Positions 15,778-25,882 of a DNA stretch of 64,000 bases are shown in pieces. Position 1 is the first letter of the stretch; every line of letters begins with the position of its first letter. Location of the stretch: the NCBI RefSeq assembly GCF_017355785.1, contig NZ_JAFEWE010000003.1:372001-436000 (forward strand), given 5' to 3'. The notes under the pieces were generated by a model, which worked only from the letters and a program-made list of their open reading frames with translations, did no database searches and was not told the origin of the DNA. The translations under genes were made by a program, and so were the position numbers. Source of the stretch: Desertivirga arenae (GTDB lineage: Bacteria; Bacteroidota; Bacteroidia; Sphingobacteriales; Sphingobacteriaceae).

Positions 15778-18195
15778 CTATCTCGAACTATATGAAGCTG
15801 ATTTGTTGCTCAATTCGTTAATGTTCCCTTCAGATACAATATTACTAATCGTATTGGTTATTACACCTAACCAGGTGTAACCAGCTTTAAAGTGATTGCG
15901 GTAAACATAAACGTTCCTGCTGCCAGCAGAAGCTTGTACTCTGATACAGTGTGCATTTGTATATATGGTGTTGCCTTCGATAGTAATTTCAGATACCGCA
16001 CGGGTTGCATTGTAAGTACCTAATACAATGGCAGATGAGTTTCCTGATGAGGCCCTTGTATCAATTGTATTTTTCAGGATCTTGATATTGTTAAGATTAA
16101 ACTTTCCTCCACCAAGTTGAATACCGCCAACATTTGGATTCTTAGTTTTAATAACGTTATTACTGATCACTACTCCTGTACCATCTTCGGTAAAGCCGGG
16201 AGAAATTGCAACACAGCCTGCATTAATAGTATTACCGGTAATAGTATTATTAGAACCGAAGACTTCGTAGCCGCTACGGTGATTTCCGTTTCCTCCATTC
16301 ATTACATTTCCGCTGAATACTGTTCCTCTATAATAACCCGATATCCCGTTTCCTCCTAATCCGGGAGCGTCGTTTATTTTATTATCAGAGATCTTAGCAT
16401 TCACAACATAAGCCGCAGCGCTTTCGATAGCAAACTGTTTGCCATGTGTATTTTCGAAAGTATTTCCGCTGATGCGAATGTTTATATTATCCTGACTCTG
16501 TAACTGCAATGATGGTGAAGCTGGAGTTACAAGTCCCCAACGGGTAAAGTGACAGTTGGCGACAACGGCGTCTTTCGTGCCTCTAACTTCAAGAGAGGTG
16601 CGACCACCATCCGTGAAGCGGCAGTTAACTAAGCTTAAATTTACTATCGGATAAGCATTAAGTCCTTTAGCCTGAACAACACCACCGTCACGACCGCCAG
16701 AGAAAGTTACGTTTTCCGCTGATACATTCCGTGTATTATCTGTTACATAAAAAGAAACAAGGTTTGCTCCTGTATTTGACGCAAAGTTTGCGTTCAATTT
16801 TAGGTTCCTGATCTTTATGTTACTCATCCTTGTAGGAATCCTGAAAACTCTGCGATTTGAGCCGCTTCCGTTGCTTAAGATGATCTCTGTTGCATCTCCA
16901 GCTCCTTCAATGCTAATGTTTGAAGGAAGGATGATCTCATTTGAAATCACAAACTTCCCAGCTGGAAGTACAAGGGCCTGGTTTCTGGAAGCATAGGAAT
17001 TTATAAGACTCTGTAATTGAGCTCTGTTATCTGTTAACCCATCTCCTCTCAGACCACTTGCATTTGGAACAGAGGGGTTTGAAGGACTTGTTGGGTTTGT
17101 AGGCAATGGAGCCGGCAACTCGATAGGTGCAGAAGGTGTTTGAGCAGCAGGAGTTTCAATGGGCTTGGTAACAACCCCCGTTACAGGGAAAGCGTTGTCA
17201 GAAAACTCATTAGGATCAGTATCGTTATTGGTTCCCTTAACATCTAAACCTGAAAACTTTTTACCATCACCGCCACCAAATTTATTATTAATAATTGCAG
17301 TATAGCTAAAAGTACCTCCAATACCGTTTCCTCCAATATGTTTTGGATCGTTAAAAACGTTAGATTCTATTTTGCCGTTCTTTGTAGTTGAAGCTGTCGA
17401 TTCGATAGCATACTGAGTTCCCATACTATTGCTAAATACATTATTAGTAATAGTTGTTTCAATATTATCCTGACTTTGCAACTGAAGGGCAGGACTTGAA
17501 CTTACCTGAGATCCCCAACTCTGGAAAGTACAATTACTGACAATAGTGTTTCTGGTACCTCGTAGTTCTAGAAGAGTACGACCCGATTCAATGAATGAAC
17601 ATTTTATGAACTTAAGGTCTTTCACAGGATAATCATTTAAACCTTTCACCTGTACAGAACCACCATCTCTTCCTCCGGCAAAAGTTACATCCTCTGCAGA
17701 AATATTAGTGGTGTTATCTGTAACGTAAAAAGCTACCAGCTTTCCACCTTTGTTTTCATCCTGATTTGCATCAATTTTCAGGCTTTTAATGCTTACATTA
17801 GCAGTACGTGTAGGAACACGCAATACATTTCTGCCTGACCCGGATCCAGCGTTCAAAACGATTTCAGTTTGCGAACCTTGTCCTTTTAAACTAGTATTTT
17901 CAGGCAATATAAGTTCGTCTGAAACTAAGAATTTCCCGGCAGGAAGTTCCAATGTTTGTTGTTTTGAAGCCGCAACATTGATAAGATTTTGCAGAGTTGA
18001 TCTGTTATCGGTCTTGCCATCACCCGCCAAACCAATAGCTGGTAAAGTTGAACTTCCGTTACTTGCTGTGGAAGCACTAAGCTTGTCTCTAATGCTCAGT
18101 TTTTCTTCAGCAAACAGCTCTTCCTGCTCATCCTTTTGACAAGAGCTGGTAAAGACAACAGCATAGAACAATGCCGTCCAATAGAATTTTCTCAT
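15778..18195 (-). CDS. Tandem beta-helix (pectate-lyase-fold) lipoprotein
   Basis: 805 residues. A lipoprotein signal ends at Cys19 (FTSSC). Two homologous parallel-beta-helix repeats follow: residues about 55-325 and 380-650. Each starts with GDGxTDNR and LPAGKF, and shares GGRDGG, QLQSQDN and GGNGI segments. A Pro-rich linker (about 330-375) joins them. The second helix continues with extra coils to 790. The fold suggests polysaccharide binding or cleavage, but no lyase catalytic set is apparent to me. A pectate-lyase superfamily glycan-active surface protein is inferred. The first repeat lacks the last coils of the second, so they are not identical copies. Confidence 0.8.
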   Translation of the reverse strand: MRKFYWTALFYAVVFTSSCQKDEQEELFAEEKLSIRDKLSASTASNGSSTLPAIGLAGDGKTDNRSTLQNLINVAASKQQTLELPAGKFLVSDELILPENTSLKGQGSQTEIVLNAGSGSGRNVLRVPTRTANVSIKSLKIDANQDENKGGKLVAFYVTDNTTNISAEDVTFAGGRDGGSVQVKGLNDYPVKDLKFIKCSFIESGRTLLELRGTRNTIVSNCTFQSWGSQVSSSPALQLQSQDNIETTITNNVFSNSMGTQYAIESTASTTKNGKIESNVFNDPKHIGGNGIGGTFSYTAIINNKFGGGDGKKFSGLDVKGTNNDTDPNEFSDNAFPVTGVVTKPIETPAAQTPSAPIELPAPLPTNPTSPSNPSVPNASGLRGDGLTDNRAQLQSLINSYASRNQALVLPAGKFVISNEIILPSNISIEGAGDATEIILSNGSGSNRRVFRIPTRMSNIKIRNLKLNANFASNTGANLVSFYVTDNTRNVSAENVTFSGGRDGGVVQAKGLNAYPIVNLSLVNCRFTDGGRTSLEVRGTKDAVVANCHFTRWGLVTPASPSLQLQSQDNINIRISGNTFENTHGKQFAIESAAAYVVNAKISDNKINDAPGLGGNGISGYYRGTVFSGNVMNGGNGNHRSGYEVFGSNNTITGNTINAGCVAISPGFTEDGTGVVISNNVIKTKNPNVGGIQLGGGKFNLNNIKILKNTIDTRASSGNSSAIVLGTYNATRAVSEITIEGNTIYTNAHCIRVQASAGSRNVYVYRNHFKAGYTWLGVITNTISNIVSEGNINELSNKSASYSSR

Positions 18196-18512
18196 AGGTC
18201 ACTTACACTTTGGTTCTGCAAGGCGCAGAAAAATTAAAACACTATATAAACACTCGTCGTCCTTCACAGCAAAACAGTGCCAGAACAATAATACGAGTGT
18301 ATTTTGTGCAATTTATAGGGGAAGTTTTTAATCTTTAAAGAAAAGGTGAGAAAAAAAGTAGGGAAAAATTCTACAGACTGTGGCATCCAGTTGGGGTAGA
18401 ACGACATTATATTGCGTCTTCCTTCATTTTTAAATTACTGATTATCACGAACTGCAATGCTGATGAAATTTCTTTTGCATTTGCCGAAAACTTTTCCATA
18501 AGTTTGTGTCGT
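18196..18512. other. Intergenic region upstream of the thi operon
   Basis: About 320 bases between the divergent beta-helix gene and thiS leader. It holds an 8-bp inverted repeat, ACACTCGT at 18250-18257 and ACGAGTGT at 18293-18300, and, at its end, the thi promoter. No further gene is visible. Confidence 0.6.
18474..18506 (+). promoter_or_regulatory. Promoter of the thiamine operon
   Basis: TTTG at 18474-18477 and TAAGTTTG at 18499-18506 are separated by 21 bases, close to the Bacteroidota consensus. The predicted transcription start falls at about 18513, which is exactly where the TPP riboswitch begins. This is one of the best-supported promoters in the window. Confidence 0.7.
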
Positions 18513-18590
18513 GCTTTAGGGGTGTCCGAAAAAGGACTGAGATTATACCCTTTGAACCTGATGCAGTTAGTACTGCCGAAGGGAAAAGTG
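18513..18590 (+). promoter_or_regulatory. TPP (THI-box) riboswitch
   Basis: The aptamer core is intact: GGGGTG at 18519-18524, CTGAGA at 18537-18542, ACCCTTTGAACCTGAT at 18547-18562, a P4/P5 hairpin GCAGT/ACTGC (18563-18567 with 18572-18576) and CGAAGGGA at 18577-18584. P1 is CTTT (18514-18517) with AAAG (18585-18588) and a P3 stem is GTCC/GGAC. It binds thiamine diphosphate and lowers expression of the downstream thi genes, thiS first. Confidence 0.95.
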
Positions 18591-18631
18591 AGGCCATCAC
18601 CATGGCCATGCTATGACCTATTCTATAGGAC

Positions 18632-18659
18632 ATTCCTGAGCGCCCCAATATTAACAGGA

Positions 18660-18661
<2 letters not shown>
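18632..18661 (+). promoter_or_regulatory. Hairpin masking the thiS start (expression platform)
   Basis: ATTCCTG at 18632-18638 pairs with CAGGAAT at 18655-18661, a 7-bp stem whose 3' arm holds the ribosome-binding AGGA and the first two bases of the ATG (18660-18662). A second small hairpin, CCTAT/ATAGG, lies at 18617-18629. The layout suggests that the aptamer controls translation of thiS rather than transcription. Visible pairing; the switching is inferred. Confidence 0.55.
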
Positions 18662-20836
<2,175 letters not shown>

Positions 20837-20839
20837 AAT

Positions 20840-21439
20840 ATGCAGTTGATGGTGGTGAGTAGCGAGCTCTTTCTCAAGGATGAAAGCGATATTGTGAACC
20901 AGCTTTTCGAAGAGGGATTGGAATACTATCACTTGCGAAAACCGGCAGCATCAGAAGAAGAAATTTCATCTTTTATAAATGGAATTTCTTCAAATTTCAG
21001 GAGGAAAATATCACTGCATAGCCATCATCATTTAGCTTCATCTTTCGGTATTGAACGACTACATATGAAAGAAGGATTCCGGATTAGTTTAGGCGAAAAT
21101 CTAGTTGAATCGATTTCCAACAGCGACTACAAATTCAGCACTTCTTTACATTCAGTTGAAGACTTAAAAATCTTACCAAATCAATTTGAATATGCATTTC
21201 TAAGTCCGGTTTTCGATAGCATTTCTAAAACTAATTATGAGGGATTTGCTAAGTCGGATTTTAAGTTAGCAGACGAATGGAAGAGAACCAGTATAATAGG
21301 ATTAGGAGGTATTGATGAATCAAATATCAGTCAATTAAAAGACATGAATTTCGATGGAGCGGCTGTACTAGGATACATTTGGAGAAGGCCGGAACTTGCT
21401 GTCAAGAGCTTCATTAAATTAAGAAGAAATGCAGAATGA
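20840..21439 (+). CDS. ThiE/TenI-like protein, atypical active site
   Basis: 199 residues, homologous to thiamine-phosphate synthase and TenI. HLRKP near residue 33 keeps the Arg/Lys pair of ThiE QLRxK. The IINDxxxxA segment is replaced by SLHSHHHLASSFG, and the phosphate loop GPxxxTKTK is replaced by LSPVFDSISKTNYEG, so the usual ThiE site is not intact. The TenI catalytic His of GHVF is also Ser here. A thiazole tautomerase or a regulator is possible. It starts 4 bases after thiC and overlaps thiD by 11 bases. Confidence 0.75.
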   Translation: MQLMVVSSELFLKDESDIVNQLFEEGLEYYHLRKPAASEEEISSFINGISSNFRRKISLHSHHHLASSFGIERLHMKEGFRISLGENLVESISNSDYKFSTSLHSVEDLKILPNQFEYAFLSPVFDSISKTNYEGFAKSDFKLADEWKRTSIIGLGGIDESNISQLKDMNFDGAAVLGYIWRRPELAVKSFIKLRRNAE

Positions 21440-22166
21440 GCGTCCCATTGCACTCAGTATAGCAGGGCTTGACCCTAGTGCAGGAGCAGGACTCCTGGCT
21501 GACATCAAAACTTTTGAACAACACAAAGTTGTTGGGTTTGGGGCATGTTCAGCTTTGACTTGCCAAAATGACAGTGAGTTTTTAAGCATTGATTGGCTGG
21601 ACGCAGAAGGTGTGATCAGGCAATTAGAACCTCTTTTTAACAAATTCGCAATATCGACAGTTAAAGTAGGACTTGTCAAGGACTTAGAAAATCTTAACGA
21701 AGTAATTGTTTATATAAAAAAAGCTAGTTTAAAGGTAAAAATCGTCTGGGACCCAGTTTTAAAAGCGTCCGCAGGATTTAGCTTTCATGAACATTGGGAT
21801 CGTAATTTATTTAAAGATATACTTCACAAAATATTCCTTATAACGCCCAATTACAACGAGTTACAAAATCTAAATAAAGTTCTTGGAGATGATTTGGTAA
21901 AATTTGCGAGTGTTTTGTTAAAAGGAGGCCACAATCCAGAGCTGCTGGGGATAGATGTATTATACGAGGACCACTTGCCCCAGGAAATACCATCAGGGGT
22001 AAAAGGAATCCATCAAAAACACGGGTCAGGCTGTGTATTATCATCTGCAATTACCGCCCGGTTAGCGAAGGGCTTTTCCCTACTCGAATCATGCAGGCTT
22101 GCAAAGACCTACACAGAGACTTTTTTAAACAGTAATCCAACTTTATTAGGTTACCATAATTTATGA
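21429..22166 (+). CDS. thiD: HMP/HMP-P kinase ThiD
   Basis: 245 residues of the ribokinase fold. N-terminal SIAGLDPSAGAGLLADIKTF is diagnostic, and KGSGCVLSSAI (here HGSGCVLSSA near 198) is the anion-hole motif with the catalytic Cys. VWDPVLKAS is also conserved. Phosphorylates HMP to HMP-PP in two steps. Overlaps the preceding gene by 11 bases and thiE by 4. Confidence 0.93.
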   Translation: MQNERPIALSIAGLDPSAGAGLLADIKTFEQHKVVGFGACSALTCQNDSEFLSIDWLDAEGVIRQLEPLFNKFAISTVKVGLVKDLENLNEVIVYIKKASLKVKIVWDPVLKASAGFSFHEHWDRNLFKDILHKIFLITPNYNELQNLNKVLGDDLVKFASVLLKGGHNPELLGIDVLYEDHLPQEIPSGVKGIHQKHGSGCVLSSAITARLAKGFSLLESCRLAKTYTETFLNSNPTLLGYHNL

Positions 22167-22801
22167 TAAACAGACTACATTATATATCGCAACAACAAGA
22201 CGAAATAAGCCATCTGGACGCAATAACAAATGCATTGGAAGGAGGATGTGAATGGATCCAACTCCGTGTTAAAAACCAACCGGAAGATATTGTAAAAAGC
22301 TACGCAATAGAGGCAAAAAAACTTTGTGATCGTTATAATGCAAAGTTAATTATAAACGACTTTCCTGACGTCGCTAAAGCGGTTAAAGCTGACGGTGTTC
22401 ACCTTGGTTTATTAGATATGCCAGTGGCAAAGGCGAGGGAAATAGTGGGACCAGAAGTGATTATCGGAGGAACAGCAAATACGTTTGAAGATGTTCTTCT
22501 TAGAGTTTCTGAAGGCGCAGATTATGTCGGTTTAGGTCCGTTCAGATTCACAAAAACTAAAGATAAATTAAGTCCTATTTTAGGCATCGAAGGGTATAGA
22601 AAAATTCTAACAAAAATTCAGGAGTCTAATATCAGTATCCCCGTCATTGCCATTGGTGGAATTGAGTTGGAAGACGTAAGTTCTATCATGGATACCGGGG
22701 TATTCGGAGTGGCTATTTCAGGGGCTATTACACTTGCTAAGGACCAAAGAAAAGTAGTTGAAGAGCTTTACTCAAAATTAACTTTAAGTCATCAACTCTG
22801 A
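22163..22801 (+). CDS. thiE: Thiamine-phosphate synthase ThiE
   Basis: 212 residues, TIM barrel. The full catalytic set is visible: WIQLRVKNQ (Arg, Lys), IINDFPDVAKAVKADGVHLG (Asn-Asp), and GLGPFRFTKTKDKLSP, the phosphate-binding loop. It joins HMP-PP and thiazole phosphate. Its start overlaps the thiD stop by 4 bases (ATGA). This is the genuine synthase of the operon, in contrast to the 199-residue paralogue two genes upstream. Confidence 0.95.
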   Translation: MINRLHYISQQQDEISHLDAITNALEGGCEWIQLRVKNQPEDIVKSYAIEAKKLCDRYNAKLIINDFPDVAKAVKADGVHLGLLDMPVAKAREIVGPEVIIGGTANTFEDVLLRVSEGADYVGLGPFRFTKTKDKLSPILGIEGYRKILTKIQESNISIPVIAIGGIELEDVSSIMDTGVFGVAISGAITLAKDQRKVVEELYSKLTLSHQL

Positions 22802-22844
22802 GCCTCTCCCCTACTCACTAAGATAATTAAATTAGCTTCACAAT

Positions 22845-23609
22845 ATGTTAAAGATAGCAGACAAAACATTCTCTTCCCGACTGTTTACAGGAACAGGAAA
22901 ATTCAGCTCATCCGATCTGATGGAAGAAGCATTACTCGCATCGGGAAGCGAGCTGGTAACCGTCGCTTTGAAAAGGGTGGATATCAATAATCGCAAGGAT
23001 GATATCCTTATTCACCTGAAGCATCCGCATATTAATCTTCTACCCAATACATCCGGGGTAAGAACAGCAAAGGAAGCTGTGTTCGCAGCCCAACTGGCTC
23101 GTGAAGCGCTTGAAACGAATTGGGTAAAACTGGAGATCCATCCAGATCCAAAGTACTTAATGCCCGATCCTATTGAGACTTTACAGGCTACTGAAGAGCT
23201 GGCAAAGCAAGGCTTTATAGTACTCCCTTACATTCATGCTGATCCGGTTTTATGTAAACGTTTAGAGGAGGTTGGAGCCTCGGCTGTTATGCCTCTAGGC
23301 TCTCCAATAGGTAGCAATAAAGGTCTAAAAACAATAGACTTCCTGGAAATTATTATAGAGCAAAGTAAAGTACCGGTAGTGGTCGATGCTGGTATTGGGG
23401 CACCTTCAGATGCTGCGAAAGCCTTCGAGCTTGGAGCGGATGCTGTGCTCGTAAATACGGCCATTGCTGTTTCTGATAATCCTGTTCAAATGGCCCATGC
23501 CTTTAAGCTGGCATGTGAGGCAGGGAGAATTGCATATGAAGCAAGGCTCGCAAAACCGGTAAGCCATGCCATTGCAAGTAGTCCATTAACTGCATTTTTA
23601 GATGAATAA
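22845..23609 (+). CDS. thiG: Thiazole synthase ThiG
   Basis: 254 residues, TIM barrel. K95 in [14 protein letters not shown] forms the Schiff base with [31 protein letters not shown] and [13 protein letters not shown] are conserved. It builds the thiazole ring from DXP, the ThiS thiocarboxylate and dehydroglycine from ThiH. Overlaps thiH by 8 bases. Starts 43 bases after thiE. Confidence 0.97.
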   Translation: MLKIADKTFSSRLFTGTGKFSSSDLMEEALLASGSELVTVALKRVDINNRKDDILIHLKHPHINLLPNTSGVRTAKEAVFAAQLAREALETNWVKLEIHPDPKYLMPDPIETLQATEELAKQGFIVLPYIHADPVLCKRLEEVGASAVMPLGSPIGSNKGLKTIDFLEIIIEQSKVPVVVDAGIGAPSDAAKAFELGADAVLVNTAIAVSDNPVQMAHAFKLACEAGRIAYEARLAKPVSHAIASSPLTAFLDE

Positions 23610-24714
23610 CTTCATAGAAATTTTTGAGCAATACCACTGGGATGAAGTGAAAGCCAGGATCTACAGCAAAACAAGTGAGGATGTAGAACGGGCCCTTAAT
23701 GTCTCCAAAAGAACAGTAGAGGATTTTATGGCCCTTGTATCCCCTGCTGCTGCTGCTTACCTTGAGCCGATGGCACATTTAAGCCAGCAGATCACCCAAA
23801 AGCGCTTTGGTAAGATAATTCAAATGTATATTCCGCTTTATCTTTCTAACGAGTGTAATAACATTTGCACCTACTGTGGTTTCAGTTTGGACAATAAAGT
23901 GAAGCGGAGAACGCTCACACCAATGGAAATTATGCAGGAAGCTGCTGCTATAAAAGAAATGGGTTACGATCATGTACTTTTAGTAACAGGTGAAGCAAAT
24001 CAAACGGTACACGTTAACTATTTTAAGAAAGCCCTCGAACTGCTGAAACCGCATTTCTCTCATGTATCCATGGAAGTTCAACCGCTGGATGAAGAGGATT
24101 ACACAGAGTTGATTCCTTATGGACTGAATACCGTTCTCATCTACCAGGAAACGTACCATAAAGACGATTACCGGAAGCATCATCCTAAGGGAAAGAAATC
24201 AAACTTCCAGTACCGGATAGAAACACCAGATCGCTTAGGGCGTGCTGGAATTCATAAAATGGGATTAGGAGTATTGATAGGCCTGGAGGATTGGCGAACA
24301 GACTCCTTTTTCACCGCCCTTCATCTCAGCTATTTGGAGAAAACTTATTGGAAAACCAAGTATAGTTTATCCTTCCCCCGTTTAAGGCCCTTTTCAGGAG
24401 GACTTGAACCCAAGGTTGAAATGAGTGACCGCGAGTTGGTGCAGCTAATTTGTGCCTACAGGATATTTGACGAAGAGGTAGAAATTTCCTTATCAACCAG
24501 AGAATCTGAGAAATTCCGAAATAATGTTATAAAACTGGGAATCACTTCTATTAGTGCTGGTTCCAAAACCAACCCTGGAGGATATGTTGTGGAACCTGGA
24601 TCACTGGAACAATTCGAGATATCAGATGAAAGAAGTCCCGAACATATTGCAAAAGTGATCAGGGAACAAGGTTATGAACCCGTTTGGAAAGACTGGGATC
24701 GCATTCTTTATTGA
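23602..24714 (+). CDS. thiH: 2-iminoacetate synthase ThiH
   Basis: 370 residues, radical SAM. The cluster motif is C85-x3-C89-x2-C92 (CNNICTYC). It cleaves tyrosine to give dehydroglycine for Thi[11 protein letters not shown] and RPFSGG are family motifs. The presence of ThiH, not the oxidase ThiO, marks the tyrosine-dependent, SAM-dependent route. The start overlaps thiG. Confidence 0.97.
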   Translation: MNNFIEIFEQYHWDEVKARIYSKTSEDVERALNVSKRTVEDFMALVSPAAAAYLEPMAHLSQQITQKRFGKIIQMYIPLYLSNECNNICTYCGFSLDNKVKRRTLTPMEIMQEAAAIKEMGYDHVLLVTGEANQTVHVNYFKKALELLKPHFSHVSMEVQPLDEEDYTELIPYGLNTVLIYQETYHKDDYRKHHPKGKKSNFQYRIETPDRLGRAGIHKMGLGVLIGLEDWRTDSFFTALHLSYLEKTYWKTKYSLSFPRLRPFSGGLEPKVEMSDRELVQLICAYRIFDEEVEISLSTRESEKFRNNVIKLGITSISAGSKTNPGGYVVEPGSLEQFEISDERSPEHIAKVIREQGYEPVWKDWDRILY

Positions 24715-24758
24715 CAGTGAATGTATAAAAGGGTTTTAAGAAGTGTTTATCTTTGAAT

Positions 24759-25820
24759 ATGGCTATTAATCACACACGCTTAAGCACTGACGAGCTTAAG
24801 CGCTATAACCGTCAGCTCATCTTATCGGAAATAGGAATTGAGGGTCAGCAGAGATTGAAGTCAGCGAAGGTTCTGGTTATTGGAGCCGGGGGACTAGCCT
24901 GCCCTATCTTACAATACTTGGTGGCCGCCGGAGTAGGTACCATAGGTATTATCGACGATGATAAGGTAGATATAAGTAACCTTCATCGCCAGATCCTCTA
25001 CTCTACTATTGATACGGGCAGGAATAAAGCAGAATGTGCGGCCGAAAAGTTGAAAGTATTGAATCCGGAAGTTAGGTTTTTAACCTTTCCTGTTCGCCTC
25101 GATCCCAACAATGCAACAGCAACGATTGGAGCATTCGATATCATATTAGATGGCTCTGATAACTTCGAAACCCGTTACCTGGTAAATGATATATGTGTTG
25201 GATTAGCAAAGCCTTTAGTTTTCGGTTCAATCTTTGGGTTTGAAGGGCAGCTCTCGGTATTCAACTACCAGAATGGCCCTACCTATCGCTGCGTGTTTCC
25301 TGAACCGGGAGAAGCCCCTAATTGTGCCCTGAATGGAGTTCTAGGAGTGCTCCCAGGAATTATAGGGACCTATATGGCAAACGAAGCATTGAAATTAATT
25401 CTGGGGATTGGAGAAACCTTATCGGGAAGACTTCTGGTGGTGAATGTCCTGGAGAATACATTTCATTCATTTAAAGTAACACGAGTTGCGCCTATATCTC
25501 AGGCTTCCACAAAATCCACGTATGATGCAGAGCGGGATAAGTTTCCGCAAATTGAATTTCAATTAAGTAAAGAACAACTGGAAGTTCTTTTGGAAAAAGA
25601 AGAGCAATCAATACTCCTGGTTGATGTTAGAGAGCCTAACGAATTTGAAGCAAATAACTTAGGAGGGATAAACATTCCTCTTTCTGAGGTATTGGATGAA
25701 ATCTCTACCCTGGAGGCAGACAGGACAGTCGTATTCTATTGCAATACAGGAAGAAGAAGTAAGCAAGCTTTTGATCTTGTTAAGGCAGCTGGCTTTAAGG
25801 GAGAGTCTTACTGGGTGTAG
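24759..25820 (+). CDS. thiF: ThiF/MoeB adenylyltransferase with C-terminal rhodanese domain
   Basis: 353 residues from ATG 24759; an in-frame TTG at 24753 is less likely. N-terminal ThiF domain has VIGAGGLACP (ATP-binding) and the Cys of PNCALNGVLG. C-terminal rhodanese domain has C328 in YCNTGRRS. The usual pairs of zinc-binding Cys of MoeB/ThiF are not seen: PTYRC has a Thr in place of the first Cys, and the second CxxC is absent. Rhodanese ends abruptly (see findings). It would adenylate the ThiS tail and accept sulfur via the rhodanese Cys, as in MOCS3-type fusions. Confidence 0.88.
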   Translation: MAINHTRLSTDELKRYNRQLILSEIGIEGQQRLKSAKVLVIGAGGLACPILQYLVAAGVGTIGIIDDDKVDISNLHRQILYSTIDTGRNKAECAAEKLKVLNPEVRFLTFPVRLDPNNATATIGAFDIILDGSDNFETRYLVNDICVGLAKPLVFGSIFGFEGQLSVFNYQNGPTYRCVFPEPGEAPNCALNGVLGVLPGIIGTYMANEALKLILGIGETLSGRLLVVNVLENTFHSFKVTRVAPISQASTKSTYDAERDKFPQIEFQLSKEQLEVLLEKEEQSILLVDVREPNEFEANNLGGINIPLSEVLDEISTLEADRTVVFYCNTGRRSKQAFDLVKAAGFKGESYWV

Positions 25821-25852
25821 ATTAATTTACGACTCCATACGTTATTTAATAA

Positions 25853-25875
25853 AAAAGCCCCTTATCGGGGCTTTT
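25853..25875. terminator. Terminator between thiF and pnp
   Basis: 9-bp stem AAAAGCCCC/GGGGCTTTT with a 5-base loop. It has A and T runs on either side, so it can work for both convergent genes. Confidence 0.8.
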
Positions 25876-25882
25876 CCTATTC

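Noticed and set aside
18250-18300. 8-bp inverted repeat ACACTCGT/ACGAGTGT
   Set aside because: Distance between arms and lack of a nearby start make an operator role speculative; noted in the intergenic entry only.
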